DNA of 64,000 nt. Origin: Gentiana macrophylla. Its lineage: Eukaryota > Streptophyta > Magnoliopsida > Gentianales > Gentianaceae. Below, piece by piece: positions 52,819 through 64,000 of this stretch; the first letter of the stretch is position 1, and each line of letters starts with the position of its first letter. Below the pieces are notes generated by a model. It did no database searches and was not told the origin of the DNA. It was given only the letters and a program-made list of their open reading frames with translations. The position numbers and the translations under genes were made by a program. The DNA lies in NCBI GenBank assembly GCA_026214975.1, contig CM047806.1, positions 7,105,822 through 7,169,821 on the forward strand, in the 5' to 3' direction.

Positions 52819-53616
52819 CTTTTCCAAACTCTTTATCTCTGTTTTACGGTTTTCTTTTTAATGTATTGTATTTTGGGTTGTTATTGTCAGAGCGATTCTG
52901 TTAATGTCATAGCACAATTGCTCTTACACAACACCATGTTATGTATTGCTGAGGAAATGCAAAACTTCATCAAAGATTATAATCATGTTTCATATAAAGG
53001 GAAGTGATTATGTCTGCAACATTTTTCATTCAGAGGGAAGTCATTTACAAGAATACAATCAGGGCACGGATATTGTAAAACAATGTAAACAGGTAAAATA
53101 ATTAAAGATTCGTATCATTTAGATCCATAAAAGACAATTGGAACTCCACTCAAATATTGAGAATACAATTAGGCCGGCAAAAATACCGCAAAACAATGTA
53201 GGTAAGAAAAATAAAGATTCAGATCATTCTAATCTATAAAAAAACTATATACAATAGGATCCCTACTCAAATATATAAACGGTGAAATATTGAATAATGA
53301 ATAGGGCACCGTGGTGAATTAAGGTTGGATGGGTTGGGTAGAGTAGGGTATGGTGCAATATACATTTAAAATATCTTAAATAGTTACATTCACCTTTATA
53401 ATTTGATGCATTTTGAATATATAGCTTGATCAGATTCACTTAAAGGAATGTAATTGCATCTCACTATATTCAACAATAATTGATATAATTCAATATAGAA
53501 AATATAACCATATGATCATGATCATAGATAATAAACTGGAATTAAAAAAATCACCTCTGTCATTAAACATAAACATAGTAGTATATGATTTAATTGGTTT
53601 TGATATTGTACTAGTA
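52819..53616. other. 3' flank of ZIP-2
   Basis: No gene. Two CAAGAATACAATCAGG / GAGAATACAATTAGG units with ACAATGTAAACAGG / ACAATGTAGGTAAG (53049 and 53159) form a weak tandem duplication. GGGTAGAGTAGGGTATGGTG near 53337 is the inverse of words in the minisatellite at 59.45 kb. Confidence 0.5.
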
Positions 53617-53625
53617 CTTTTTAAG
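53617..53625 (+). repeat. 9-bp target duplication of MULE, left
   Basis: CTTTTTAAG, against CATTTTAAG at 55014-55022; one mismatch. Confidence 0.7.
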
Positions 53626-55013
53626 GAGGACTACTAATCACCCCCCCGTCCCATCAATGTTTTTTTTTTTTTTTCTTTCTTTTTTCGTTTTTTGTTTCTT
53701 TCTTTCTTTTAACAAATTTTTTTATACTTTTTTTTAAACTTAATTTGTATTTTTTGTTGTTTTTATTTTATAATTGAAAAATTTGTATAAATTTTTACCA
53801 CGTATTTTTTTATATTATTATGTTATTGTAATTTAGTAAATAAAATCAATAAAACGAGTGTAGTATTGATAGTCACATTTCTCTATCATTTTTATTCACA
53901 ACCACTCATTCAGATTTTATTTATCTTCAATTCTTACCACTCATTTCTCTATCATTTTTATTCACAACTACTCATTCAGATTCTTCTTATCTTTAATCCT
54001 ACCCCTTCTTATCTTCAATCCTACCCCTTCTTATCTTCTTATCATCAATTCTAACCACACATTCAGATTTTCTCATTATTATTCCATCTTCAATTTCTCT
54101 ATATATTGGACTCATTTCACTTACTAAAAAAATCATCATAATTTCTCCAACTCTTTCATACATACTCATTCAACAAATACTCAATTGATTTTCGTAATTC
54201 ATAACATGGATTCTTACAATTCATCATTCTTTGGTAGTTCGTCATTTGGAAATAATTTTACAAATGATGTTCCTAGTGGGGATAGTTGGCCAGTTGGAAA
54301 CGATTCATCATTCTTTGGTAGTTCGTCATTTGGATAGTTGCTCATTTAAGCTTCGAGGTGTAGCACAACCACCACACGGTGTGAAGTGAGGTTTGAAGGT
54401 TGTTAATGGTTTTCATAACCACGAAGTAGCTGAAAGCTTAGAGGGATTTGAGTATCCTTCAAGGTTGACCGCAACCCAGAAACAATTAGTGCGTGACATG
54501 TCCAATAGCACTGCTCCTCGAGAAATTCTTACTGTGATGAAACAACAAGACCCATCAATTACTACATGGTTTTGATGATTAATTTATGCGTTTATCTATT
54601 ATTTCTATGTACATAATTTTCAGAGAAACATAAAATAACTTTAACGGATTCAACATACATGACTCAAGTATATGAACTTAAAAAAGATATATATCATATA
54701 CTTGTAAGAGAATGAATGATAACCGATAAAAAAGATAAATGACAAAAATAATATTAATAAAAAGAATTATATTGGATCCGATAAAACTATTTTTAATACA
54801 ACATTTCATATTCAATATTGGACTCATTTTATAGATTAAATTGAATAGATTTCAAAAACATATAATTTATTAAAAAATAATTTATCAAAAAAAAGTTGAA
54901 AGCAAAAAAAAGAATGTAAGCAAAAAAATTAAAACAAAGAAGATTGATAAAAATAAAAAAAAATATTGGGGAGGGTGATGGGATGGGGGGGGGGGGGGCG
55001 ATTAGTAGCTCCC
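53626..55013 (+). mobile_element. Decayed MULE with FAR1-type fragment
   Basis: 1.39 kb. The left end GAGGACTACTAATCACCCCC and right end GGGGCGATTAGTAGCTCCC are imperfect inverse copies. Nine-base flanking duplications fit the Mutator superfamily. It contains a tandem repeat with CTCATTCAGATT / TCTATCATTTTTATTCACAA (53870-54050) and the remains of a MULE/FAR1-type protein. Confidence 0.75.
54206..54575 (+). pseudogene. FAR1/MULE-type N-terminal remnant
   Basis: ATG 54206 opens a 43-residue peptide with SSFFGSSSFG twice, ending TAG 54335. Next comes KLRGVAQPPHGVK, a TGA, then GLKVVNGFHNHEVAESLEGF with YPSRLTATQKQLVRDM (to 54575). That HNHE...RLT arrangement belongs to the FAR1 DNA-binding zinc-finger region shared by FAR1-related proteins and MULE transposases. 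The DDE catalytic part is absent. It is a relic of the transposase that once mobilised this element or a relative. Confidence 0.7.
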
Positions 55014-55077
55014 CATTTTAAGTCTAACATAACGTCCCATCAAAAAAAAAGTCTAACATAACGTTTTCTTAACAAAA

Positions 55078-55111
55078 CTAGTGATTAAGTATGCCGTGCA
55101 AGGCACGGCAT
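55078..55111 (-). other. Helitron 2 3' terminus (hairpin and CTAG)
   Basis: CTAG at 55078-55081, hairpin arms at 55091-55099 and 55103-55111. The same CCGTGC/GCACGG core is present in Helitron 1. Confidence 0.82.
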
Positions 55112-58100
55112 GCCCCTTCCAAGTATACTGAATTATATATCATATTCAAATAGATCTATAAGTAAGGTGAGACTTTCGGTATGTAATTGTTACATATACC
55201 TATTTCTCTAGAAAACAAAACAAACACAACAATAAATGATGCATACATGTAAACATGAGATGCACAATAAAAAGCCATGCTTATATTAAAAGAAACAATA
55301 ATGCCCATAATAAGTTACAAAGCCAACATAATACTACATTTGGTGATAATGTTTGGGAGGAAAACACAAGCAAAATAGGTAGGCATATTTTTTAGTACAT
55401 AAAAGAGCAACTTTACATATTACTTAATACCATTAATTGTTGATGGAGTCACAACTAATGAACATAATATGTAAGTTCTTACCGTAGTTGTTACATTCAA
55501 ATTTAGGCAAACCACCAATGTTGGTGTAGAAGCTTTGGAAGGCTCCGGGGCCTCTTTATTTTCCAAGAAATCATTACTAATCCTTAAAACCATGGGAATG
55601 TCTTGTGTTTCATGTAGTTGAATCAAGATCTTAACTCCTTGGTTTCATCAAATGTAACTGTTTAAAGTGTTGACTACTATTACCACATTGTATGCAGTGT
55701 ATTTTATTTCTTATCAAGATTGTGCGGTATCGTGAGTTGTCATGAAACTCGTTTCACATACAATAGCCACGCCCATTGTAATTAATGTTAAACTTCTCAC
55801 ACGTAACCCTCTTACATACCGAGACATAAGGAAGAAGACACACCAACAACGATTCCATGCCTAATAAGGCCATAGGGTTACGAAGGAGAAGATCTTTGCT
55901 TATTCACATGTTTAGTTACCTTGTTTTATCTACTTGCACTATTTAATTTTCATTTTCATCTCCTTCCGGCTATGAATTGCTGCGTGTTTAATTTTCTAAG
56001 TTTTTTCTAGCAAGTTGTTATGGTAAAGGTGACTCATTTTCACAACAGTTTAAGTCATTATTGGACAAAGATATGTTTGAGATTGTTATAAAATTAACCT
56101 AATAGTCCGGACAACTAAAGCGAAAAATGAAGTCCAACGTGGAAAAAACTAAAGCATGAACAACAAAGCTCAAGCACAAAGTTCACTGGAGAGTACATGG
56201 TGCTAAGTCATCATTGTTATAGAAGCCGAGATCATTCGCCAAAGAATTATCTTTCTAGCAAACAAGCCTACAAAACCCACATGAACTAAGTAAAAGAATG
56301 TCAAAAGGAGGGAAAGACATGGCCGTTGTATAACAAGTGTATAATCATTAAATATCAAATTAAAGTGACTGCAGTAGAAGCAATCAATTAAGGGTAAACT
56401 TTTTCGTTCTCATAACTCAATCTAAGCAATCCAAACTCCAACAATTCTATGAATACCATAACAACTTGCAAGCTTAGAACGAAGACATATTACACTCTCA
56501 AAGTTATAATCACTGCAAATATGCTAGATTTTGAAGATCTTTGGGTTATGGAGTAGATGTTTCACTTTGCCAAGTTCCAGTATCTTGTTTATTATTTCTA
56601 TGTTCTTTCTGTTGTGTTTTTTTCTTCTTTATTTCCTTAATAAAATAAATCTCAAGTGTGCACAACAAAAAAAAAAAACAACAACAACAACAACAACATC
56701 TTAAGCAAGGCCGGTTTGTTCATCTTGCAAAAACTTCAAGATTCTCTCTCCCTAAAGTACAACAACCAAAACAAAGCGACATAGAAAGCTTTCACATTTG
56801 TGTAGCTAACAATGGACGATGTATATAAAAGCTCTAGCTTCCCACATCCTTAATTATAATCCATGGTGTTTTTCACTCTCGGAATGGTGAAATATCCAAC
56901 CACTCATGTAAAGGCAACCTAGCATTGCTAAATTGAAAATCAAAACCATCTCAATACATTTAGATATGAATCGGATGTGATATTCACAACCAAAGTGTGC
57001 AATTTCAAAAGTAATAGGGAGGTCGTTGCAAGAAATATAATGATCTATCGAAAACACACTAAATATTCACAATAAACATGAAACACTTTAATGCTCATCA
57101 ACTAAAACAAGACATGCGTTTGTCATATACAATAACCCCAAAGAAGCGATCACTTATCATCTACATACTTCCATGTTTTCTTTTGCATATGATGTTATAG
57201 ACATTGACCGTAATTGCAACACAAAAGAGAATATTTATTCCGAATAGGCAAGCAATAGTGGCAAGCTAACATTTGTTTCTATCCATAAAGCATGTAAGAA
57301 GGTGACCTTTATAACTCTACAAACATGGAGACATCAATAAAGAATCACGTAAATCATCCAAAAATAAATTTCCAATGGCAAACACAAAATTTCTAAGAAG
57401 TAAGAACCATCATCCTCACCCTTCCATTTTAACATTGGCTTACCTTAGTGAAGAAGAAGATGACGAGATTTGAAATATCAAACACCAAAAGATGAACAAA
57501 AATCGCATTAAAAAATTCCAAGAACCTCGTCAAAAGCATTTTAAGCTAGCTTTATAAATCTTCAAAGCCTTGGTCTCTACTTGTGCCTCCTGTATCCACT
57601 TACATTGAAAACCACACTTAGAATTATAATTTAAAAACCTCTAATCGGGACATATCCAACATGAATCACTCACATTACAACATATCAACCACACCATAAG
57701 ACAAAAAAAACATAATAATTCTAATAAACACGTCACGACAGTACATACAACACTAACTCTAACGTATCTACTATGCAAAGACTACAAAACAACTAAGAGA
57801 AGTAAATGCAATGAAATTTTTTTCCGAAAAACCAAGAGAAAGCTTTAAAGCATTTATCATCTATCGGAAGAAATACATGTAGTTGGAAAGAGAATAATCA
57901 ACTACACATCTTGAAACAACCACATGAACACAGAGAAATAAATGCAAGCTCAGATTTTAATCAAATACATACCAAAAACACCAAAGCAACACAAACAAAT
58001 AAATGCAAGCTCAGATTTTTTTTTTCGGTGGTGAAAAAAACCTAGAAGCTCTGTAAGTGAAGATAATTGCAAAGTGTGTATTATATAAAGGCCAAGAGGA

Positions 58101-58595
58101 TTTTTACCTGGTCCTAAAACTCCAAACTCGGATATAGAGGGCTCTTTGTAGACGACACACAAGAAAATCCAGCGGACAATCGAACCAAACCTTATGCATA
58201 ATTGCAGATCTGACACATGCATCAACGGTACAACATAACCGGCTATTACCCGACGGAAAACAAGCCAGTTGGCGGATATTGCACACCACCGCCGCCTGTA
58301 GAAGCCACCGATTGACAGACGAAACGACATGAAATTCAGACGTCCCATTACGTTTTTTTTCTGGCTTTTTAGTCGAATCGAAATTGAAAGGGGGGGGTCT
58401 GAACAGCCAAAGCTGGAGCCGAGAAAGAGAAGAGGCAAAAAAGAATAATTATGAAAAAAAAAAGGGGAAAGAAAATATCTATACCAAAGAGTGGACATGT
58501 GGCATGTTGATAGCAACTCTATTTTTTTTTTGCAAAGTAACAGACGTGGACTGTTGTGGGGCATTTGGTGCCTTACCATTTTATCAGGTAGTAGA
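55078..58595 (-). mobile_element. Non-autonomous Helitron 2 (minus strand)
   Basis: Minus-strand 3' end: a perfect 9-bp hairpin ATGCCGTGC-CTT-GCACGGCAT, nine bases, then CTAG and host T (plus-strand 55077-55111). The likely 5' end is TCTACTACCTGATAAAATGG at 58595, but the host base there is A rather than T (plus strand), so this end is less sure. The interior is AT-rich with an (AAC)n tract near 56680 and no Rep/helicase. A 209-codon minus frame (57950-58579) has no recognisable domain and I do not call it a gene. Confidence 0.62.
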
Positions 58596-58644
58596 AATAA
58601 ATAAATAAATAAATAAAGTCTAACATAACATTTCCATTAGACAC

Positions 58645-58795
58645 TACTACCTCCGTCTCAAAGTATAAGTTATTTTAGGAGTTTTCATATAAATTAAAAA
58701 AGGGTTGAATGTCATTAATTTGAGGTTAAAAATCTAAAATACTCATTGACTATCATTAATGCAATAGTTATTAAGTAATGAAAAGTTGTAGGATA
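58645..58795 (+). mobile_element. Stowaway-like MITE fragment
   Basis: ACTACCTCCGTCTCAAAGTA, then TAAGTTATTTTAGGAG, is the common Stowaway-type 5' terminus; the inner text follows but no opposite end is found. Confidence 0.55.
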
Positions 58796-58865
58796 GGACG
58801 GCAGATCCACGAATTTTTTTCCAGTGGGGTGACCAGACTGTTTTTATCAAAAAAATTGTTCTAGT

Positions 58866-59242
58866 CAGCGGTGTAAAACGAGCCGAGCAGCTCGACGCTC
58901 GCTCGTGAAATGTTCCCTCAAATAAGGTTTAATCGAACTCGAGCAATTCATCCCTCTTCTAAAACTTTTGAGTTTTTCAAAAAGAAAGGGAAAAAAATCT
59001 GAGTTGCCTTTTACAAATATAAAATCAACCATTTACCAAAACTCTGACCTAGCCGAGAAGCTCAACGCTCGCTCAAATAAGATTTAATCGAACTCGAACA
59101 GCTCATCAATATTAACGAGCCAAACTCAAGCATTTTTTTCTTGCTCGAACGAACTCAAACCAAGTTCGAGCATCATTATATTTTGGGGTTGCTCGACTCG
59201 ATAAGTAAATGTTTGATTCGGTTCGGATCAGTTACACCCCTA
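58866..59242. mobile_element. hAT-like MITE, CGAGCC-rich
   Basis: 377 bp, ends CAGCGGTGTAAAAC and GTTACACCCCTA (inverse, GGTGTAA core). Flanking GTTCTAGT and GTTCCAAT agree at 6 of 8 positions, in line with hAT 8-bp duplications. It has the same CGAGCC and CTCGA words as the repeats after ZIP-1, A1 and A2. Confidence 0.65.
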
Positions 59243-59449
59243 GTTCCAATGGAGTCACCGGAGCCTAAAACTACATTTTGTAACAACAAATTGACATTTT
59301 TTTAGCAACAAAACTACATCGTATTAATACTAAAAAAAATACGGATCTCAGTAGGGTCACGTAACCCACCCCTGGGGTACATAGATCAGCCCTGGTGGAT
59401 GGGGTAGGTTTAGGTGAAGCGGGGTAGCCTTACTTCACCACACCACTTT

Positions 59450-59665
59450 ACCCTACTCTACCCACCCTTTGTTCATTCACCTTACCAATCACCCCATCAC
59501 ACCCTACCTCGTTCCCACCCTTCGTTCACTCACCTTATCAATCACCCCACCGCACCCTACCTTCGTTCACTCACCTTACTAATCACCCCACCACACCCTA
59601 CCTTGTTCCCCACCTTTCGTTCACTCACCTTACCAATCACCACCCATACCCTTCCTCGTTACCCA
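59450..59665. repeat. Minisatellite, 43-52 bp period
   Basis: Four degenerate copies of TTCGTTCACTCACCTTACC then AATCACCCCACCACACCCTA start near 59470, 59521, 59562 and 59616. It creates a spurious Pro/His-rich open frame. Confidence 0.8.
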
Positions 59666-60309
59666 CCCTACCCTGCCTCACGACCTCAACTTACTCTACC
59701 ACCCACATAACCAATGCTACTCATTAAGCATGAGTTACATATATATATATTCTTTCCTCAGTAGTAATCTACTCAACTGACCATATTACATTCAACCTGA
59801 ATTTTAACGACCTTTTTAACAATATGCATGTTTTGAAATATGTGGGCTTGACCAGAATATTGATGATTTTTTTGTAGACCAAAGAATCAATATTGGTAAA
59901 GAGTAGACGTTAGTGTAAATGCAAGCTAACACTGCAACAATTGTGAACAACATGGGTGTGTTATCTGAAGTCAAGAACTGACGAGCCAAAGCTTCTCTGA
60001 ATCAGAGAAGTGGACTATATTCTTATAAATCGATTCGGTCGAATTTATGAGAACAAGTTGTGGCAGTATCTCATTCATCTTATTGTTAAAATGATTATGC
60101 ATTTTCGAATGCTAGATTCAACGAGAGGTTTCCTACCCAACCACTCACGGAATAATTCTCTTAAATCTTCGGATAGAGAAAATGAGATAGATTTTCTTTT
60201 GGATAGATAAAGTCAGGTTATTAAAAGTCAATAACAACCAAATCTTGGATTCGAACGTTGAGTAGCAGACTAGCAGTATAGTGCATCCTCAAGTACCTTT
60301 AGAGAACGA
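59666..60309. other. Stretch without a recognised gene
   Basis: AT-rich DNA with a palindrome CTTCTCTGAATCAGAGAAG (59991). A short open frame at 60010 may be decayed retrotransposon sequence, but I cannot assign it. Confidence 0.4.
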
Positions 60310-60790
60310 GGAATTATATGCTTGTATATTTGGGTGCAAACCTGCATATTGTTGACTACATTGATTCCGACGTTCAGTCGGATTAAGGGTGATCGTAAGT
60401 CGATCACGGCCTCAGTGTTTACTCATTGTGATGGAGCTATAGTCTGGAGCAATCCATCACTACCAATTGGACTCTGTTAGTCGAATACATAGCAGCTTTC
60501 GCAGCAGCTAAAGAGGCAGTGTGGCTTGAGAAGTTCTTTGTAGGATCGGGAAGTGATTCCAGGTCTCGATGAGCCGATACCATTTTACTGTGAAAACAGT
60601 TGAGAGGTAGCTCATGCAACTGATCTTCGCAGTCACAAGAGGTCAAAAGCATATTGAGAGAGAGTACCACCTGATCAGACAGACCGTGCAAAGAGGCGAT
60701 GTTTCGGTCCTAATGATCGCCTCAAAACCGACAACCTAGCTGATCAGTTTACCAAGTCGTGTGGCAACTAATGTCACTGATAAGTGCTGG
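60310..60790 (+). pseudogene. Copia RNase H remnant
   Basis: Pieces of the Copia RNase H in shifting frames: MLVYLGANLHIVDYIDSDVQ, SVFTHCDGAIVW, AAKEAVWLEKFF, RSHKRSKAY and YHLIRQTVQRGDVSVLMI. The order is that of the normal domain, but stops and indels break every part. No reverse transcriptase or integrase precedes it, so only the 3' end of the element is left. Confidence 0.8.
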
Positions 60791-60827
60791 GCGGGTATGA
60801 AATTGGGAGATATGTCTCATCTGCTTT

Positions 60828-62592
60828 AGAGCAAGTGGGAGAATGTTGTGGATAGAAAGAATAAGGGTGTGGTGCTCTAAAAACAATTGTTGCTTGTCTT
60901 TACGGGCAAGTGGGAGATTGTTGGATTTAGTGCCCGAAAGACAATTGTTTCTTGTCTATACGGGCAAGTGAGAAATTGTTGGAAGTAGCGTCCGAAAGAC
61001 AATTTATGTAATTGTTTTTATATTTAATAAATAACAGAATTAATTTCATCTTATTATTTGCTTTGTGCTTATATATTATACACTGCTGAAAACCCCAAGT
61101 TGTATCATATGTAGCCATATAACTTAGTGCGTGTCACACGTGAGGATAAAGTTTATGGTGATACACTTGAACTGTTAGTCCGTGGTGAACTTATTTAAAG
61201 TATGTGATCTATTGATTAAACCACCATTAATGCGTCCAGAACACTTTAAGGTGTAACCGTCTTATCCGGACCATCGATATTGGGCATTTATATATGATGT
61301 AGTCATATAGGACTGGACCGATTTAATCTGCATTTCTCATATAATTCCGTGATTGATAAATCTTATTAAATCACACGATGATCATTTATGGATTAACCTT
61401 AATCCTGAAGTAATCGCAGACGCCTGCTTGTTTCAAGATAGGGTTTGATGTGTTCGTTAAGAATTGCTAAGAGGCGCGGTTCGAATCACTTTCACGTTGG
61501 CACTATTCTGGAATGAGTGAGGAGTGTGTGTCTCACAGATATGGAATTCATTCCTTCCTGCGGGAAGTAGAAAGACAATCCCCTGATTTGTTGATCCAAG
61601 AAACTGATCGATCGGCCGAGTTCATATTGGTTATGAACTAATTGATCACTAGTGGGTTAATGGTAAATAAGGATAAGATGTAACGAAGAAGGTTTACGGA
61701 AATAATCCCTGTTCGTTGCGGATAGTCTATGGAGGGTTAGTCTGTATGTAATGATTATATCAATGGACATTTATTAACTCCACATCTTGAGAATAAGTTA
61801 TATTTATAATCGATAGAGTTCAGTTTCGGATTTATGATGGCGTAATTCCGGAATTAATAAGTTGAGTAGAAATGTTCAGTTCGATGAATATTTTTATTCA
61901 ATTTATTGTAGCTACTGGTTATAGGTCCATGGTCCCCGGGTTGGCTCCTAACACGCGAGTGTTTTCTCGTTTTGTGGAACCTCGAGAATAAATTAAATAG
62001 TTGGTATATTTAATGAATATGTGAATATTATTTATTTGGTAAATAATATGTAATATAGAACATACATGTTATATTATCCCAAATGGCATAAAAATTGCGT
62101 CATATTTTTTTGGTTTTGGGAAAAGAAATTTTCTCCTAATTAATTATAATGTGGATAATATAATTATTTATGTGTTAAATAATTATAAATAAGAAATTGG
62201 ATAAATTGGAAATTTGTTTTCCTATTGGATAAATGTTTTATTTTCCTAAAAGGAAAAGATAAATTTGTGTGTAAAAGATAAACTCTAAAAATTATTAGTT
62301 ATTTTCCTATAAAAAGAGAGTTTCTCCAAACACAAAATTTAACCAAAAAAAAACCAGCGCCATATTGAAAAAACGGGCGCATCCTTTTTTTTTGGAAAAG
62401 AAAAGAAAAATTAGTTTCTCGTTCTAGTCATTGGGAGAAGAAAAACTTGGATTTTTTTTTGAGCATATATGAGGAGGCTCTACTACGAGGATCGACGTCT
62501 ACCAGTCGTCGCTTGGAGATACAATCCGGAAGACTGCGGCTTCTCCCTCTTTTGTCGATTACTCATCCTCTTCTATTGGGTAAATCTTCAAC
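60828..62592 (+). repeat. Polypurine tracts and 3' LTR of that Copia element
   Basis: GCAAGTGGGAGAATGTTG (60831) and GCAAGTGGGAGATTGTTGG (60905) are Copia-type polypurine tracts followed by TGTTGGATTTAGTGCCCG. A third variant at 60964 is followed by TGTTGGAAGTAGCGTCCG. So the LTR start is repeated. The LTR probably runs about 1.67 kb to TCTTCAACA near 62592, but without a 5' LTR the end is a guess. Confidence 0.5.
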
Positions 62593-63875
62593 ATTCTCGT
62601 AGTTATGTTAATTAAGTATGTGTATTAAAATCGTGGTAAAATCGCATGTGAATTTAATGCATTATCGAGCCTCTCGATCGGTGCTGTGAATCAGATCTGA
62701 CAATCTTATTATGGATCGGATCCGGATTCGGGTTTCTGTATATCCAGCAATATATATGTCTACGGGGGCTAAGCCCACCCGAACAAAAAGATAGTACACT
62801 AAAAAATCTATCTAATCCAGTTCGATCCATCAAGTTTTCCTAATTCAGCCCACCCGACGAACCGGATATAGTCCACTAGCCCACCTCAAATTAAAATCTT
62901 GGCTCTTCCTTGATTCTATTGTTTGGAGATAAATTGTCTTTAATAAATTCCAAAACTTCAACATGTAGCAAATTGCAGTGTCATATTAATATTACAATTT
63001 CTTTCCGCACATAAAGTCAATAGTCTATGAAGAGATTAATAATATTTGTCATCTCATATGATGTGGCATACATATTAAAACCAAATTTTATGATTCAAAG
63101 AAAAATTGTTCCCTCAAAGATATAGTATGACTTGAAAGAATATGACAAATTGTATTTAGAAACAATTAAATATTCTTTGACGGTGCTTATTAGGATGATC
63201 AGGTCAAGCATGTTTTGAAACCAAAAATAATATTGACAATCAAACAATATAATGTATCAAGAACTTGCTTTAAACACAATTACTAATACAAACAATTTAT
63301 ATGGTGGGATCTATTGTTAGAACAACATAGGAAATCTGAAAAGTCGGTAAAAACCATATATCAAGAGAAACTATATTACCTAGTCAAACCATTGTAAAAA
63401 AATTGATCACTTGCATAATAAAGGTAAGCAATTTATTTTTTTCGGACTAAAAACATGTTTCTATCATATATAAGAATAACAAATCATGCATGACATACAA
63501 CTTAGTGTTGGAAATAACATGATATATATGATTTAAATAATAACGCGGTCGACCTCTCAAAAATAATGCGTTCCAAAATATTTAGGAAAATTTTCTAAAA
63601 AATATCCAAAATAGTTTTAGAAATTTAGAAAAAAGAACATAGAAGCTTTTAATAAATTAGTATGATAGATACGATGCATTGTATATTGAAGAAATCTTAG
63701 CCATTTGTTAGAAAATTGTGTTAATATAAATAGAGGTCAGTATCATCAATTTTTCAAAAAAATGAGAATATCAGATTGAAACTGTCGTAAAACGATCACT
63801 ATCAAAAGATGTTATGAGATGTTTATTTCAACTAAGATGCCAACAAAAAAATTGGCATTGAAAAACCTATTTAAA
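62593..63875. other. Intergenic stretch; no gene seen
   Basis: 62750-62900 holds GGGGCTAAGCCCACCCG and AGCCCACCCGACG words suggestive of a small DNA element; the rest is AT-rich without coding signal. Confidence 0.4.
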
Positions 63876-64000
63876 CTAGCCTAAAAACCCGTGCATCATG
63901 CACGAGTATGTTTCAGCAGTAAGTTAATCATGACACGCAATGGTTAATACAATTATAAAATGAGATAAACACATAAATATGAATTATTAATAAAAAACAT
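63876..64000 (-). mobile_element. Helitron 3, 3' end only (minus strand)
   Basis: CTAG at 63876-63879 preceded by host A; ten bases on, CGTGCA-TCA-TGCACG (63890-63904) forms the hairpin. The layout matches the other two Helitron 3' ends, and the element would extend past the window. Confidence 0.65.

Noticed and set aside
57950..58579. 209-codon minus-strand open frame
   Set aside because: No recognisable domain, low-complexity hydrophobic and basic text, and it lies inside Helitron 2. Length alone does not support a gene.
59414..59710. Pro/His-rich 98-codon open frame
   Set aside because: It is a by-product of the C-rich minisatellite.

Overview
The window is nuclear DNA from a flowering plant, almost certainly a eudicot. 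It has spliced plant genes with GT/AG introns and low GC, multi-exon ZIP metal transporters, F-box/DUF295 genes, and a dense load of plant Copia, LINE, Helitron, MULE, hAT, Tourist and Stowaway sequence. The F-box proteins look asterid-like to me, but I cannot name a species. I saw no bacterial-type gene, CRISPR array, tRNA or rRNA.

Layout. 0.4-10.7 kb: a broken ZIP transporter gene (ZIP-1, + strand) with three exons. A 4-bp duplication in exon 1 shifts the frame, and intron 1 has grown to 8.4 kb. 12.0-20.3 kb: a minus-strand Helitron inserted in a TA microsatellite, itself carrying a 5.2-kb Copia element with a perfect 5-bp target duplication. 20.3-25.2 kb: a Stowaway-like MITE, then a 5'-truncated LINE with poly-A tail. 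25.3-40.5 kb: a segmental duplication of a two-gene F-box unit, giving A1 (intact), B1 (pseudogene), A2 (truncated pseudogene) and B2 (intact). It has been remodelled by a 2.5-kb foldback element, a small inverted-repeat insertion in B1, a Copia gag fragment fused to the truncated edge of A2, and a GGGCCGG-ended insertion in A2. 41.2-46.5 kb: a near-full-length LINE with 18-bp target duplication and both ORFs, lightly damaged. 47.7-49.2 kb: two simple-motif repeat elements lying just upstream of ZIP-2. 49.4-52.8 kb: ZIP-2, an apparently intact three-exon ZIP transporter of 353 residues, with a TRIM-like repeat array in intron 2. 53.6-55.0 kb: a MULE with 9-bp target duplication carrying a FAR1-type fragment. 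55.1-58.6 kb: a second minus-strand Helitron. 58.6-64 kb: Stowaway and hAT-like MITEs, a minisatellite, the 3' end of a Copia element, and a third Helitron 3' end running off the window.

How the genes relate. Only three host genes look usable: ZIP-2 (divalent metal uptake) and F-box genes A1 and B2 (probable SCF ubiquitin-ligase substrate adaptors). ZIP-1 and ZIP-2 are same-strand paralogues with identical exon phases, so they probably arose by tandem duplication and one copy decayed. The F-box genes share a 5'-leader intron, and their flanks record the order of duplication and insertion. I found no new multi-gene system. The unusual material is nested mobile DNA with readable insertion history, plus a chimeric host-Copia reading frame.
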